DNA of 33,799 bases from Ruminococcus sp. (GTDB lineage Bacteria; Bacillota; Clostridia; Oscillospirales; Acutalibacteraceae), in the NCBI GenBank assembly GCA_022511005.1, contig JAFLSJ010000011.1:1-33799 (forward strand), given 5' to 3'. Position numbers and translations under genes: made by a program. Shown one piece after another: positions 26,524 to 33,694 of the stretch. The notes under the pieces are model-generated. The model was given only the letters and a program-made list of their open reading frames with translations, searched no databases and was not told the origin of the DNA. Each line of letters begins with the position of its first letter. The stretch's first letter is position 1.

Positions 26524-26552
26524 ATTATATTATATAAAGTCAAATAAATCAA
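26524..26552 (-). promoter_or_regulatory. Promoter of the scaffoldin gene
   Basis: Minus strand -35 TTGATT (26552-26547), 17-bp spacer, -10 TATAAT (26529-26524). The leader begins with CCGATAATGTCGG, shared in part with the dockerin gene leader. Confidence 0.6.
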
Positions 26553-26598
26553 GAGTAAAATTCAAATTTGTAAGAAATGCACATATATTGCCAATCAA

Positions 26599-26616
26599 AT
26601 TAAGCAATTTAACTAT
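26599..26616. promoter_or_regulatory. Upstream dyad element, scaffoldin copy
   Basis: ATTAAGCAATTTAACTAT, matching 17 of 18 bases with 30469-30486 upstream of the dockerin gene. It lies 46 bases upstream of the -35 box, just past the galE stop codon. The core TTAAG-CAA-TTTAA is a near-palindrome. Confidence 0.55.
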
Positions 26617-26623
26617 TGATTTG

Positions 26624-27634
26624 TCAATCGTAGCCGTTTATGTTATTTGACTGCCAATTCCATGAATCCCTGCACATCTCTTCAAGGCTTTTTTCTGCCT
26701 GCCAGCCCAAAACCTCTCTTGCTTTGGTTGGGTCTGCGTAGCATTCGTCAATATCTCCTGCACGCCGGGGCTTGATTTCAAATGGAATTTCTATTTTATT
26801 TGCCTTTATAAATGCCTTTACTATATCTAATACACTATATCCTACGCCTGTGCCAAGGTTAAATATCTCCGTACCTTTATGCTCCTGTGCATAGTTTATA
26901 GCTTTAACGTGACCTTTTGCCAGGTCTACTACATGAATATAATCCCTTACTCCGGTTCCATCGTGGGTATTATAGTCATTGCCGAATACCCCTAAGCATT
27001 TCAGTCTGCCTGCTGCCACCTGGGTTATATACGGCATTAAATTATTTGGAATTCCGTTTGGATTCTCTCCTATTCTGCCGCTTTCATGTGCTCCGATAGG
27101 ATTAAAATATCTTAACAGTACTACAGACAGTTCTTCATCTGCATTTGCTGCATCCTGCAATATCTGTTCATTCATAAGCTTTGTCCAGCCATATGGATTG
27201 GTACAGCCTGTGGGCATCCCCTCTACAAGCGGTACTTTCTCAGGAATTCCGTACACCGTTGCCGATGAACTGAATACAAAGTTTTTGACCCCATGCTTCT
27301 TCATAACCTCCAGAAGTGTAAGCGTTGAGTCAATATTGTTCCTGTAATACGCAAGAGGTATTGCACAGCTTTCTCCTACTGCTTTTAAGCCTGCAAAATG
27401 GATAACCGCTTCAATTTTATTTTCGCTGAAAAGCTTTTCCACAGCTTCTTTATCACACACATCTATTTTATAAAGAGGTATTTTTGTGTTGGTTATTTCT
27501 TCAACACGTTCTACCGCTTTGGGACTGCTGTTTGAAAAATTATCTGCTATAATCGCTTTATGTCCCGCTTTTATAAGCTCTACGCAGGTATGTGTGCCTA
27601 TATATCCGGCTCCGCCGGTAAGCAATACATTCAT
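26624..27634 (-). CDS. galE: UDP-glucose 4-epimerase
   Basis: A 336-residue short-chain dehydrogenase/reductase that interconverts UDP-glucose and UDP-galactose with bound NAD. Seen: N-terminal Rossmann motif LLTGGAGYIGTHT, VIHFAGLKAVGES, the catalytic Ser in FSSSATVYG, and the YxxxK pair in NPYGWTKLM. The C-terminal half has the GYSVLDIVKAF and RRAGDIDECYADPTKA segments typical of GalE. GAAAGG lies upstream of the ATG. It follows the cyclophilin gene by 34 bases and is probably cotranscribed with it. It has no terminator of its own before the scaffoldin regulatory region, so read-through is possible. Confidence 0.95.
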   Translation of the reverse strand: MNVLLTGGAGYIGTHTCVELIKAGHKAIIADNFSNSSPKAVERVEEITNTKIPLYKIDVCDKEAVEKLFSENKIEAVIHFAGLKAVGESCAIPLAYYRNNIDSTLTLLEVMKKHGVKNFVFSSSATVYGIPEKVPLVEGMPTGCTNPYGWTKLMNEQILQDAANADEELSVVLLRYFNPIGAHESGRIGENPNGIPNNLMPYITQVAAGRLKCLGVFGNDYNTHDGTGVRDYIHVVDLAKGHVKAINYAQEHKGTEIFNLGTGVGYSVLDIVKAFIKANKIEIPFEIKPRRAGDIDECYADPTKAREVLGWQAEKSLEEMCRDSWNWQSNNINGYD

Positions 27635-27668
27635 TGAAATTTTCCTTTCCTATATATATGTATATAAT

Positions 27669-28190
27669 TTATACCTTTTCAGGTTCCGGATATGTTTCTC
27701 CGAATGTTTCTGCCGTTACTTTTTTCATAGTCTGTGTATCAAGCGGTTTATCTGAAAAATCAGTATCACATTCTGCAATTTCGTTTACTGTTTCCATTCC
27801 TTCAACTACTTTTCCAAACGCTGCATACTGTCCGTCCAGATGTGGTGCGTCTTTATGCATTATAAAAAACTGTGATCCTGCTGAATCAGGCATCATTGAG
27901 CGTGCCATGGACAATACTCCGGGAGTATGCTTAAGTTCATTTTTAAAACCGTTTTGCGAGAATTCTCCCTTAATTGAATATCCCGGTCCGCCACAGCCTG
28001 TTCCCTCGGGACAGCCGCCCTGTATCATAAAGCCGTAAATTACTCTATGAAAAGTAAGACCGTCGTAATATCCGCTTTTTACCAGACTTAGAAAATTGTT
28101 TACTGTATTTGGCGCAATTTCAGGATAAAGCTCTGCTTTGATAGTTTTTCCGTTTTCCATTTCAATTGTGATTATCGGATTTTGCGGCAC
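27669..28190 (-). CDS. Cyclophilin-type peptidyl-prolyl cis-trans isomerase
   Basis: A 173-residue cyclophilin that speeds proline isomerisation in folding proteins. The active-site segments FHRVIYGFMIQGG, GVLSMARS and GSQFFIMHKDAPHLDGQYAAFGKV are present; the CPEGTGCGGPGY insertion is usual in bacterial forms. No signal peptide, so cytosolic. I prefer the GTG at 28190, with AAAGGGG eight bases upstream; a GTG three codons earlier (28199) overlaps that site. It has a good promoter at 28229-28257 and precedes galE. Confidence 0.92.
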   Translation of the reverse strand: MPQNPIITIEMENGKTIKAELYPEIAPNTVNNFLSLVKSGYYDGLTFHRVIYGFMIQGGCPEGTGCGGPGYSIKGEFSQNGFKNELKHTPGVLSMARSMMPDSAGSQFFIMHKDAPHLDGQYAAFGKVVEGMETVNEIAECDTDFSDKPLDTQTMKKVTAETFGETYPEPEKV

Positions 28191-28228
28191 TGGTATCACC
28201 CCTTTCTCTTTGATTTTTATTTATCTTA

Positions 28229-28257
28229 ATTTTAACCTATTTTGCTCAATTAAGCAA
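28229..28257 (-). promoter_or_regulatory. Promoter of the cyclophilin-galE unit
   Basis: Minus strand -35 TTGCTT (28257-28252), 17-bp spacer, -10 TAAAAT (28234-28229). Confidence 0.62.
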
Positions 28258-28329
28258 GTGTTATATTTTTGTAGAAACATTGAAAAAATTTTTATAAAAT
28301 GTTCAATTTTTCCAAATTTATAATTTTAC

Positions 28330-28462
28330 GAGGAACTGCAAGGGGTATCCGTATACTGTTTATTAAATATTTCCGAATGATTGCAGGGGCTACCCTTGCG
28401 GGAGACCGCAAATAAAATATGTATAATGTTTTTTCGGACAACCGCAAGGGTTGTCCCTACAT
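28330..28462. repeat. Cluster of GCAAG-loop palindromic repeats
   Basis: One intact copy at 28436-28460: stem GGACAACC/GGTTGTCC, loop GCAAG, then CTAC. Its stem differs from copy 1 at two base pairs, both compensated. Decayed copies precede it (ACTGCAAGGGG at about 28334, and GGGGCTACCCTTGCGGGAGACC at 28386-28407). The remaining spacer 28258-28613 holds no gene. Confidence 0.72.
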
Positions 28463-28530
28463 ACTTTAAGAAAAGTTTTACCATATTTTTCTTAAAACCG
28501 CAAGGTTTTGTTTTAATACTAAACTTCAAT

Positions 28531-28567
28531 TAAAAGTAAACGCCCCGTCAGATTACTCTGTCGGGGC
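28531..28567 (-). terminator. Terminator of the dockerin/CBM26 gene
   Basis: Stem GCCCCG/CGGGGC (28542-28547, 28562-28567) extended by CAG/CTG after a T/T mismatch; minus-strand tail GTTTACTTTTA. Confidence 0.72.
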
Positions 28568-28613
28568 ATTATGCATATTACATATTAATTATTTAAAAGT
28601 AAAAACAGATTTA

Positions 28614-30326
28614 TTATTCATCGGGTGTATATATGCCCCATGTACCGGTAATAGATGTACCTGAAGCAGTATCGGGAATAAAAAGGTTCTTGCCTGCTTC
28701 GGTTGTTACATTCAATGTTTGTGACTGACCTGACCAAGAATTTTTGTTTATAAAAAGGAAGCCTTCTTGACCATCAACAGGTAAGGAATATTCGAATGTA
28801 TATGCCCAAATATTCTTATCTTGATCTACCTTTTCCATTTTTACAAATTGATTATTAAGACCGAAATCAAAGCCGTATATATACACTGAGTTCCACTTGG
28901 TTTTACTGTTATCAAAATAGATAGTTCTCTTAAGGTCACTTGGATTCGGTTCCGGTTCATCATCTCCGGGCGCCCTTACAATAATTTTAATAACAACATT
29001 ACCTGTTTTTGTATCAAAGTTATATTTGTTAAGGTCTATTCCAAGTTTTACAGTTGAGTTATCTGATGCTACTGTAAATTTAATATTGTTGTTGCTATTG
29101 AATTGTCCATTAAGATAATTATTTTTGTCGGTATATGCTGTGGTTTGCGGTGAACCCCAGTTATAGTCAAAAGTACCGTTACAAGCGACTTTAAATGTCT
29201 TAGTGCCTGCAGTAACACCTGTGTATGTGATTTTGTAGACACCGTCTCCGTCGTCATCTTTCATAATATTTTCGGTAGAATTTATAACCCAGTTTTCACC
29301 GTTTAACCATGTACCTGAACCGCTTCCTACTGCAACTACTTTTTCAAGTGCGAAGTTGGATTCATGCTCAACTTCATAAGCTGCTTCGCCTCTTGAAGAG
29401 CTAAAGTAAATTTTTACATAACCTACTGCAGAAGTATTAAATGTAAAGTTACCGACATCATCTGCACCTGCCGGACCCCATTGATGTCCTGTATTACCAT
29501 CTGTATTCCATTGACCGTCTGTTATTTTGAATGAATATGAACCGCGGAACAAATTTGTATATTCTTTATAATAATCATATGATTTTGTCTTATATGTGTA
29601 TTCGCCCTTTGTCATTACATTTGCATCTGATTTAGCGGCCCAATCTTCTCCTGTTAAACCTTTGGTTCCTGCTACATAGTATTGCTTTTCAGGAACAGGC
29701 TCTGTTTCTTCCGACGTTGGCTCTGTTTCCTCTGATGTAGGCACTGTTTCTTCTGATGTTGGCTCTGTTTCCTCTGATGTAGGCACTGTTTCCTCTGATG
29801 TAGGCACTGTTTCTTCCGATGTAGGCACTGTTTCTTCCAATGTAGGCTCAGTTTGTTCTGATGTAGGCATTGTTTCTTCCAATGTAGGCTCTGTTTCCTC
29901 TGATGTAGGCATTGTTTCTTCCAATGTAGGCTCAGTTTGTTCTGTTGTAGGTTCTGTTTCTTCTGATGTAGGCTCAGTTTGTTCTGTTGTAGGTTCTGTT
30001 TCTTCTGATGTAGGCTTTGTTTGTTGTGTATCATCTGATGGTTTTTGCGGTAAAAGGTTAGCAATATAAAGCTGGATATATGTAACATCTACTACGTTGA
30101 TATATCCATCCTGACTATAGTCTGCTACACTTAAGTCTATATCGCTTTCACCTTTTAATTCTGCAAGATATAACTGTAATAGTGTTGCATCTTTAACAGT
30201 TACTTCTTGGTCACCGTCTACGTCACCAAGAATAGCATTGTCACCTGCTTCTGCAAATGCTGAAATACAGCACATACCTAATACGAGAGCAAGCAAAAGA
30301 ACAATGCTGATAAACTTTTTAGACAT
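28614..30326 (-). CDS. Secreted dockerin protein with two X25-like modules and a CBM26-like domain
   Basis: A 570-residue non-catalytic starch-binding protein. Order: signal peptide (1 to about 26, cut after AFAEA); N-terminal dockerin (about 32-92) with both calcium-loop repeats, GDVDGDQEVTVKDATLLQLYLA and DYSQDGYINVVDVTYIQLYIA; a linker of fifteen 7-residue repeats (106-210); X25-like module 1 (about 214-320); X25-like module 2 (about 328-455, AVGSGSGTWLNGENW, closely resembling the scaffoldin's second module); and a C-terminal CBM26-like domain (about 466-570, RTIYFDNSKTKWNSVYIYG). No glycosidase catalytic domain. AAGGAGG precedes the ATG. It resembles R. bromii starch-adherence (Sas) proteins that bind starch within amylosomes; which one cannot be settled here. 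Expected partner: a cohesin. Confidence 0.82.
   Translation of the reverse strand: MSKKFISIVLLLALVLGMCCISAFAEAGDNAILGDVDGDQEVTVKDATLLQLYLAELKGESDIDLSVADYSQDGYINVVDVTYIQLYIANLLPQKPSDDTQQTKPTSEETEPTTEQTEPTSEETEPTTEQTEPTLEETMPTSEETEPTLEETMPTSEQTEPTLEETVPTSEETVPTSEETVPTSEETEPTSEETVPTSEETEPTSEETEPVPEKQYYVAGTKGLTGEDWAAKSDANVMTKGEYTYKTKSYDYYKEYTNLFRGSYSFKITDGQWNTDGNTGHQWGPAGADDVGNFTFNTSAVGYVKIYFSSSRGEAAYEVEHESNFALEKVVAVGSGSGTWLNGENWVINSTENIMKDDDGDGVYKITYTGVTAGTKTFKVACNGTFDYNWGSPQTTAYTDKNNYLNGQFNSNNNIKFTVASDNSTVKLGIDLNKYNFDTKTGNVVIKIIVRAPGDDEPEPNPSDLKRTIYFDNSKTKWNSVYIYGFDFGLNNQFVKMEKVDQDKNIWAYTFEYSLPVDGQEGFLFINKNSWSGQSQTLNVTTEAGKNLFIPDTASGTSITGTWGIYTPDE
29697..30011 (-). repeat. Fifteen tandem 21-bp units encoding a TSEETEP linker
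   Basis: Coding repeat of 7 residues with consensus T-S/L/T-E-E/Q-T-E/V/M-P, residues 106-210 of the dockerin protein. Variants alternate in blocks (TTEQTEP, TLEETMP, TSEETVP), showing past unit duplications. The result is a long acidic, Thr/Pro-rich flexible spacer. Confidence 0.93.
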
Positions 30327-30396
30327 TTTGCTTTTTCCTCCTTAAAAACATTTCGTCGACATTATTAGATAAAATTCGACATTTGCGATTACCATA

Positions 30397-30424
30397 ATTA
30401 TATTATATTGAGCAGAAAAGTCAA
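30397..30424 (-). promoter_or_regulatory. Promoter of the dockerin/CBM26 gene
   Basis: Minus strand -35 TTGACT (30424-30419), 16-bp spacer, -10 TATAAT (30402-30397). Confidence 0.6.
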
Positions 30425-30468
30425 ATATGAAATCTATGTTTACACAAATTGTACTGTTTGTCCTTTTG

Positions 30469-30486
30469 ATTAAGCAACTTAACTAT
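30469..30486. promoter_or_regulatory. Upstream dyad element, dockerin gene copy
   Basis: ATTAAGCAACTTAACTAT with a perfect palindromic core TTAAG-CAA-CTTAA (30470-30482), 44 bases upstream of the -35 box. It differs at one base from 26599-26616. Confidence 0.58.
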
Positions 30487-30551
30487 CACTTTATTGCACA
30501 CTTTCAGCCCGTGTACATTCTTTTATAAAATCATTATTTCTTTCGAGCAAT

Positions 30552-30593
30552 AAATTCAGAACCACCAGTAAATGAACCGATGGTTCTGAATTT
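30552..30593 (-). terminator. Terminator of the ABC exporter operon
   Basis: 13-bp perfect stem AAATTCAGAACCA/TGGTTCTGAATTT (30552-30564, 30581-30593) with a 16-base loop, starting 12 bases after the stop codon. The minus-strand tail (ATTGCTCG) is not T-rich, so termination may be partial. Confidence 0.55.
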
Positions 30594-30605
30594 GTTGTTA
30601 TTTCA

Positions 30606-31406
30606 TTATGACCCTGCACTCTCATATGCTTTAATGCCTCTGTTCCAAATTAAAACTGAAATTACAAGCAAAACTAAAGCAATTACAACTGTCAATCCGA
30701 TATTAAATAACGGACTTTCTCCGGTTAAAATATAATTTGCAGGATAAAAGGCAGTAAATGCAAAGGGTATTACATATGTAATTACTGCTTTTACAAAGTT
30801 ATTGTAAATTGTAACAGGATATTTTGCAAAATCGTTTACCATATAAAACATATATGTTATATTACCGCTTCGTTTTGTCCAGAATGCTATTGCAGAGGTT
30901 GCAATTTTAATCGCTGTGTAAATAAGTGTTGCAAAAGGAATTACAAGTAAAATAAGAAGTATTTTTTCAACGCTCCACTGGATTGTCAGGGTGGGAAGTG
31001 TTACGCAAATCAAAGCAATTCCCATTATAAGCTCGCCTAAAGCGTCTATCTGCAACTTTTCTACCATAACGTGAAACAGCGGATTTATAGGACGGGTAAG
31101 ATATTTATCAAAATCGCCTTTTCTTACGGTAAAGTGACCTATTGACCATAGATTATCAAATAACAGGTGGTCAAGTCCCTTGGGAATAAGTGAAAAGCCG
31201 TAAATAAATACAATCTGCTCCAAGGTCCAGCCTACAAGACTTGGAATTTGGCTGAATATTATCCACAAAAACAGCAAATTAAAAAACTGATTTAACAAAA
31301 AGCCGATTATTCCTACAATAAAATCGCCCTTGTATTCCATCATTCTCTTAATTTCCTGAGAGACAAATATGCGGTGCATTCTCAACATTCTTTTTATATT
31401 CTTCAT
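30606..31406 (-). CDS. ABC-2 type permease (DUF990 family), second subunit
   Basis: A 266-residue integral membrane protein with about six hydrophobic helices and a basic amphipathic N-terminus (MKNIKRMLRMHRIFVSQEIKRMM). It fits the ABC2_membrane_6/DUF990 family, whose landmark is the segment around FTVRKGDFDKYLTRPINPLFHVM. It starts 3 bases after the stop of the first permease and ends the operon. It should pair with that subunit to form the membrane pore of an exporter. The exported compound is unknown; relatives have been linked to export of hydrophobic cations such as viologens. Confidence 0.85.
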   Translation of the reverse strand: MKNIKRMLRMHRIFVSQEIKRMMEYKGDFIVGIIGFLLNQFFNLLFLWIIFSQIPSLVGWTLEQIVFIYGFSLIPKGLDHLLFDNLWSIGHFTVRKGDFDKYLTRPINPLFHVMVEKLQIDALGELIMGIALICVTLPTLTIQWSVEKILLILLVIPFATLIYTAIKIATSAIAFWTKRSGNITYMFYMVNDFAKYPVTIYNNFVKAVITYVIPFAFTAFYPANYILTGESPLFNIGLTVVIALVLLVISVLIWNRGIKAYESAGS

Positions 31407-31409
31407 AAC

Positions 31410-32228
31410 TTAACCTCCCTGAACACAAAGGTGTTTGGTAGCGGCTCTCCATAAAAGCTTTGAAAGTCCCCAGAATGCAAGCACCCAGAAAAGCTGTAAG
31501 CCCATATAAAAGAGCAAATCCACTCCGCTGTACATTCCCATATAAATCATAACAGGTGTATAGTTCAAAGACGCAAAGGGCAAAAACAAAAACAGCTTTT
31601 CAAGAAAATCGGGCAAAAATGCAAGAGGAATTATTGCACCCGATAAAAAACCTACTATGCAGTTTTTCATCATATTTGCTCCCCATAAATATTTGATAAC
31701 AAATGCAATAAACCCAAAGCAAATATTAAAGAAAAAGTTTATAAGGTAAGCAAATACACAGCTTATTATGTATAGCAAAAATTTAATTAAATCAAACTGA
31801 ACTTCTCCTGTAAAAATTGTTCTGCAAATTTCAACTCCCAATACAAGAGGAATAATCAGAACACAAACGGTCATTATCTTATTGCCAAGCTCCTGAAACA
31901 GAAATGTTGCATTATAGCTGATTGGCTTGATCATTCGCATAGCAATTGAGCCGTCTCGGATTTCTTCTCCTATATCGTATGTACCGCCGCTTGATATAAG
32001 AGTTGAGGTTAAAAACATTAAAAATATGTAAACTACCATTTGCGGCATGGTAAAGCCGTTCATTGTACTGTTTCCGCCTGATAAAAACACAGCATTCCAG
32101 ATAAAGTAAGAAACAAAGCATCCAAGCACATTGCCAAGAATAAAGAAAATCCAGTTGGCTCTGTATGTTGTTGCTTCCTGCAAGCCTGCGTTTATAAACG
32201 GAAAGTAAATCTTTAGCTTCCTTTTCAT
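31410..32228 (-). CDS. ABC-2 type permease (DUF990 family), first subunit
   Basis: A 272-residue membrane protein with about six helices and the DUF990 pattern: YRANWIFFILGNVLGCFVSYFIWNAVF at the first helices and GEEIRDGSIAMRMIKPISYNATFL as the conserved cytoplasmic loop, equivalent to the RKGDFDKYLTRPINP loop of its partner. GAGG precedes the ATG, which lies 2 bases after the ATPase stop codon. The two permeases are distant paralogues, so the transporter is probably a heterodimer driven by one ATPase dimer. Confidence 0.87.
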   Translation of the reverse strand: MKRKLKIYFPFINAGLQEATTYRANWIFFILGNVLGCFVSYFIWNAVFLSGGNSTMNGFTMPQMVVYIFLMFLTSTLISSGGTYDIGEEIRDGSIAMRMIKPISYNATFLFQELGNKIMTVCVLIIPLVLGVEICRTIFTGEVQFDLIKFLLYIISCVFAYLINFFFNICFGFIAFVIKYLWGANMMKNCIVGFLSGAIIPLAFLPDFLEKLFLFLPFASLNYTPVMIYMGMYSGVDLLFYMGLQLFWVLAFWGLSKLLWRAATKHLCVQGG

Positions 32229-32230
32229 AA

Positions 32231-33232
32231 TTATACCTCTTGTTTATAAAGCCTGCGGATTATTTCTTCAATATCTGCATCTTTAACGCTTATATCATTT
32301 ATATTTATTTTTCCTAAAGTATAAGAAAGCATTTCTGAAACAGGTACAATAGATGAATTAAACCTTACCTGAACACCTGTTCCCTCTGTTTTTATGGAAA
32401 TATCATCATCTACAAAACCGAAATGCTCCTTATAAGCAAGTACCTTGTCAACATTTTGAGTATCTGTTTCAAAATGCAGTTCTCGTATCTGACCGTATTT
32501 TGATTTAAGTTCTGAGATTGAACCGTCAAATACATTTTTGCCCTTGTCTATCATAACAATTCTTTTTGACAAAAGCTCAATGTCTGCAAGGTCATGAGTT
32601 GTTAAAATAACCGTTGTGTTTTCCTGCTTATTTATGTACTCAATAGCATTTCTTATGTTATCCTTAACCACAACGTCAAGACCGATGGTAGGCTCATCTA
32701 AAAACAGAACCTTCGGACTGTGCAAAAGTGAAGCGGCGATATCCGCTCTCATTCTCTGTCCTAAAGAAAGAGTACGAACAGGACTTGTAATAAAGCTTTC
32801 AAGGTCGAGAACTTCATTTAAAAACGCCATACGCTTTTTGTACTTGTCGTCTGGAACTTCATAGATTTCTTTAAGAACGCCGTAGGTCTCTCTTAAAGGC
32901 AGGTCCCACCAAAGCTGAGTACGCTGACCGAATACAACACCGATTTCCCTTACATAATTCTTTCTGTCCTCTGTAGGGTTTTTACCGTTGATTGTACATT
33001 TGCCTGATGTAGGAGTTAAAATACCTGTAAGCATTTTAATAACAGTTGATTTTCCCGCACCGTTTGGTCCGATAAATCCCATTACTTCTCCCTCAGGTAC
33101 ATTAAAGCTGATATCATCAACAGCAATAACCTTTTCATTATGAGGATGAAAAAGTGCTTTTAAACTGCCGATCACACCCGGATCTTTAATTGTCTTTTTA
33201 AATTCTTTCCTTAAGTTTTCAACATAAATCAT
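32231..33232 (-). CDS. ABC exporter ATP-binding protein
   Basis: A 333-residue nucleotide-binding subunit, first gene of the operon. Walker A GPNGAGKST, Q-loop region VVFGQRTQLWWDLP, signature LSLGQRMRAD, Walker B VLFLDEPTIGLD and switch His in LTTHD are all intact. It has the N-terminal extension (IKDPGVIGSLKALFHP) and the C-terminal domain of about 90 residues common in ATPases that partner DUF990 permeases. AAGGGGG lies ten bases before the ATG. Upstream are a palindrome-rich spacer and two divergent small regulators, which may control it. Confidence 0.93.
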   Translation of the reverse strand: MIYVENLRKEFKKTIKDPGVIGSLKALFHPHNEKVIAVDDISFNVPEGEVMGFIGPNGAGKSTVIKMLTGILTPTSGKCTINGKNPTEDRKNYVREIGVVFGQRTQLWWDLPLRETYGVLKEIYEVPDDKYKKRMAFLNEVLDLESFITSPVRTLSLGQRMRADIAASLLHSPKVLFLDEPTIGLDVVVKDNIRNAIEYINKQENTTVILTTHDLADIELLSKRIVMIDKGKNVFDGSISELKSKYGQIRELHFETDTQNVDKVLAYKEHFGFVDDDISIKTEGTGVQVRFNSSIVPVSEMLSYTLGKININDISVKDADIEEIIRRLYKQEV

Positions 33233-33283
33233 TGTAGTAAAACCCCCTTATTCAAAATGATTTATTTATTTGCAATGTAAAAA

Positions 33284-33300
33284 TGATATAAAGTATATCA
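33284..33300. promoter_or_regulatory. Palindromic operator candidate upstream of the ABC operon
   Basis: TGATATA-AAG-TATATCA, a perfect 7+3+7 inverted repeat 51 bases upstream of the ATPase start codon, in a spacer repeatedly containing GTATA/TATAC. Confidence 0.42.
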
Positions 33301-33382
33301 TAATTTTTACTAAAAGTATAGTATATATAATAAACTTCACATTAAATAAGTATATTTCTATATATTTCAATGATATAAACGG

Positions 33383-33437
33383 AATAAAATATACCAAATC
33401 GGGATAATAAATTATACTATTTATGGTATATTTTATT
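33383..33437. promoter_or_regulatory. 14-bp inverted repeat before the XRE regulator
   Basis: AATAAAATATACCA (33383-33396) and its exact complement TGGTATATTTTATT (33424-33437), separated by 27 bases that include a TATACT -10-like sequence (33413-33418). Likely an operator or leader hairpin of the small regulator gene. Confidence 0.5.
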
Positions 33438-33448
33438 TGGTGATAAAA

Positions 33449-33688
33449 ATGTCAGATGAAAATAATAATAAAATGAATTTGGTCGGTTCTCAAATAAAAA
33501 CACTTCGTAAAGAGAGAAAAATGAGCCAGCAAATGCTGTCCGATGAATTAAAGATTATGAAAATTTATATATGCAGAGGTTCTGTGTCAAGGATTGAAGG
33601 AGGATTAAGGCCTATATACGACATAGAACTATGGGGAATTGCAAAAGTATTTGATGTTCCTATAAGCAGTCTTTTTCCAAAAGAGTAA
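33449..33688 (+). CDS. Small XRE-family DNA-binding regulator
   Basis: A 79-residue protein made almost wholly of one helix-turn-helix domain of the Cro/C1 type. It runs from VGSQIKTLRKERKMSQQMLSDEL (helices 1-2) to GSVSRIEGGLRPIYDIELWGIAKVFDVPISSLF (recognition helix and closing helices). I start it at the ATG at 33449; the frame opens four codons earlier at TTG, and the ribosome site is weak (TTGGTG) either way. It carries a slightly longer turn (KIMKIYICRGSV) than standard XRE domains, of a type seen in small clostridial regulators. It diverges from the ABC exporter and is followed 6 bases later by another XRE-type gene. Confidence 0.82.
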   Translation: MSDENNNKMNLVGSQIKTLRKERKMSQQMLSDELKIMKIYICRGSVSRIEGGLRPIYDIELWGIAKVFDVPISSLFPKE

Positions 33689-33694
33689 TAAGAT

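Noticed and set aside
28249..28257. ATTAAGCAA upstream of the cyclophilin gene as a third amylosome element
   Set aside because: Only 9 bases match, the second half of the dyad is absent, and the sequence is fully explained as the -35 box TTGCTT. The same 9-mer also occurs by chance at the end of pduL.
29672..30088. Lys/Gln/His-rich 138-codon minus-strand frame
   Set aside because: It is the out-of-frame reading of the 21-bp tandem repeats in the dockerin gene; the dockerin frame has the signal peptide and domains.
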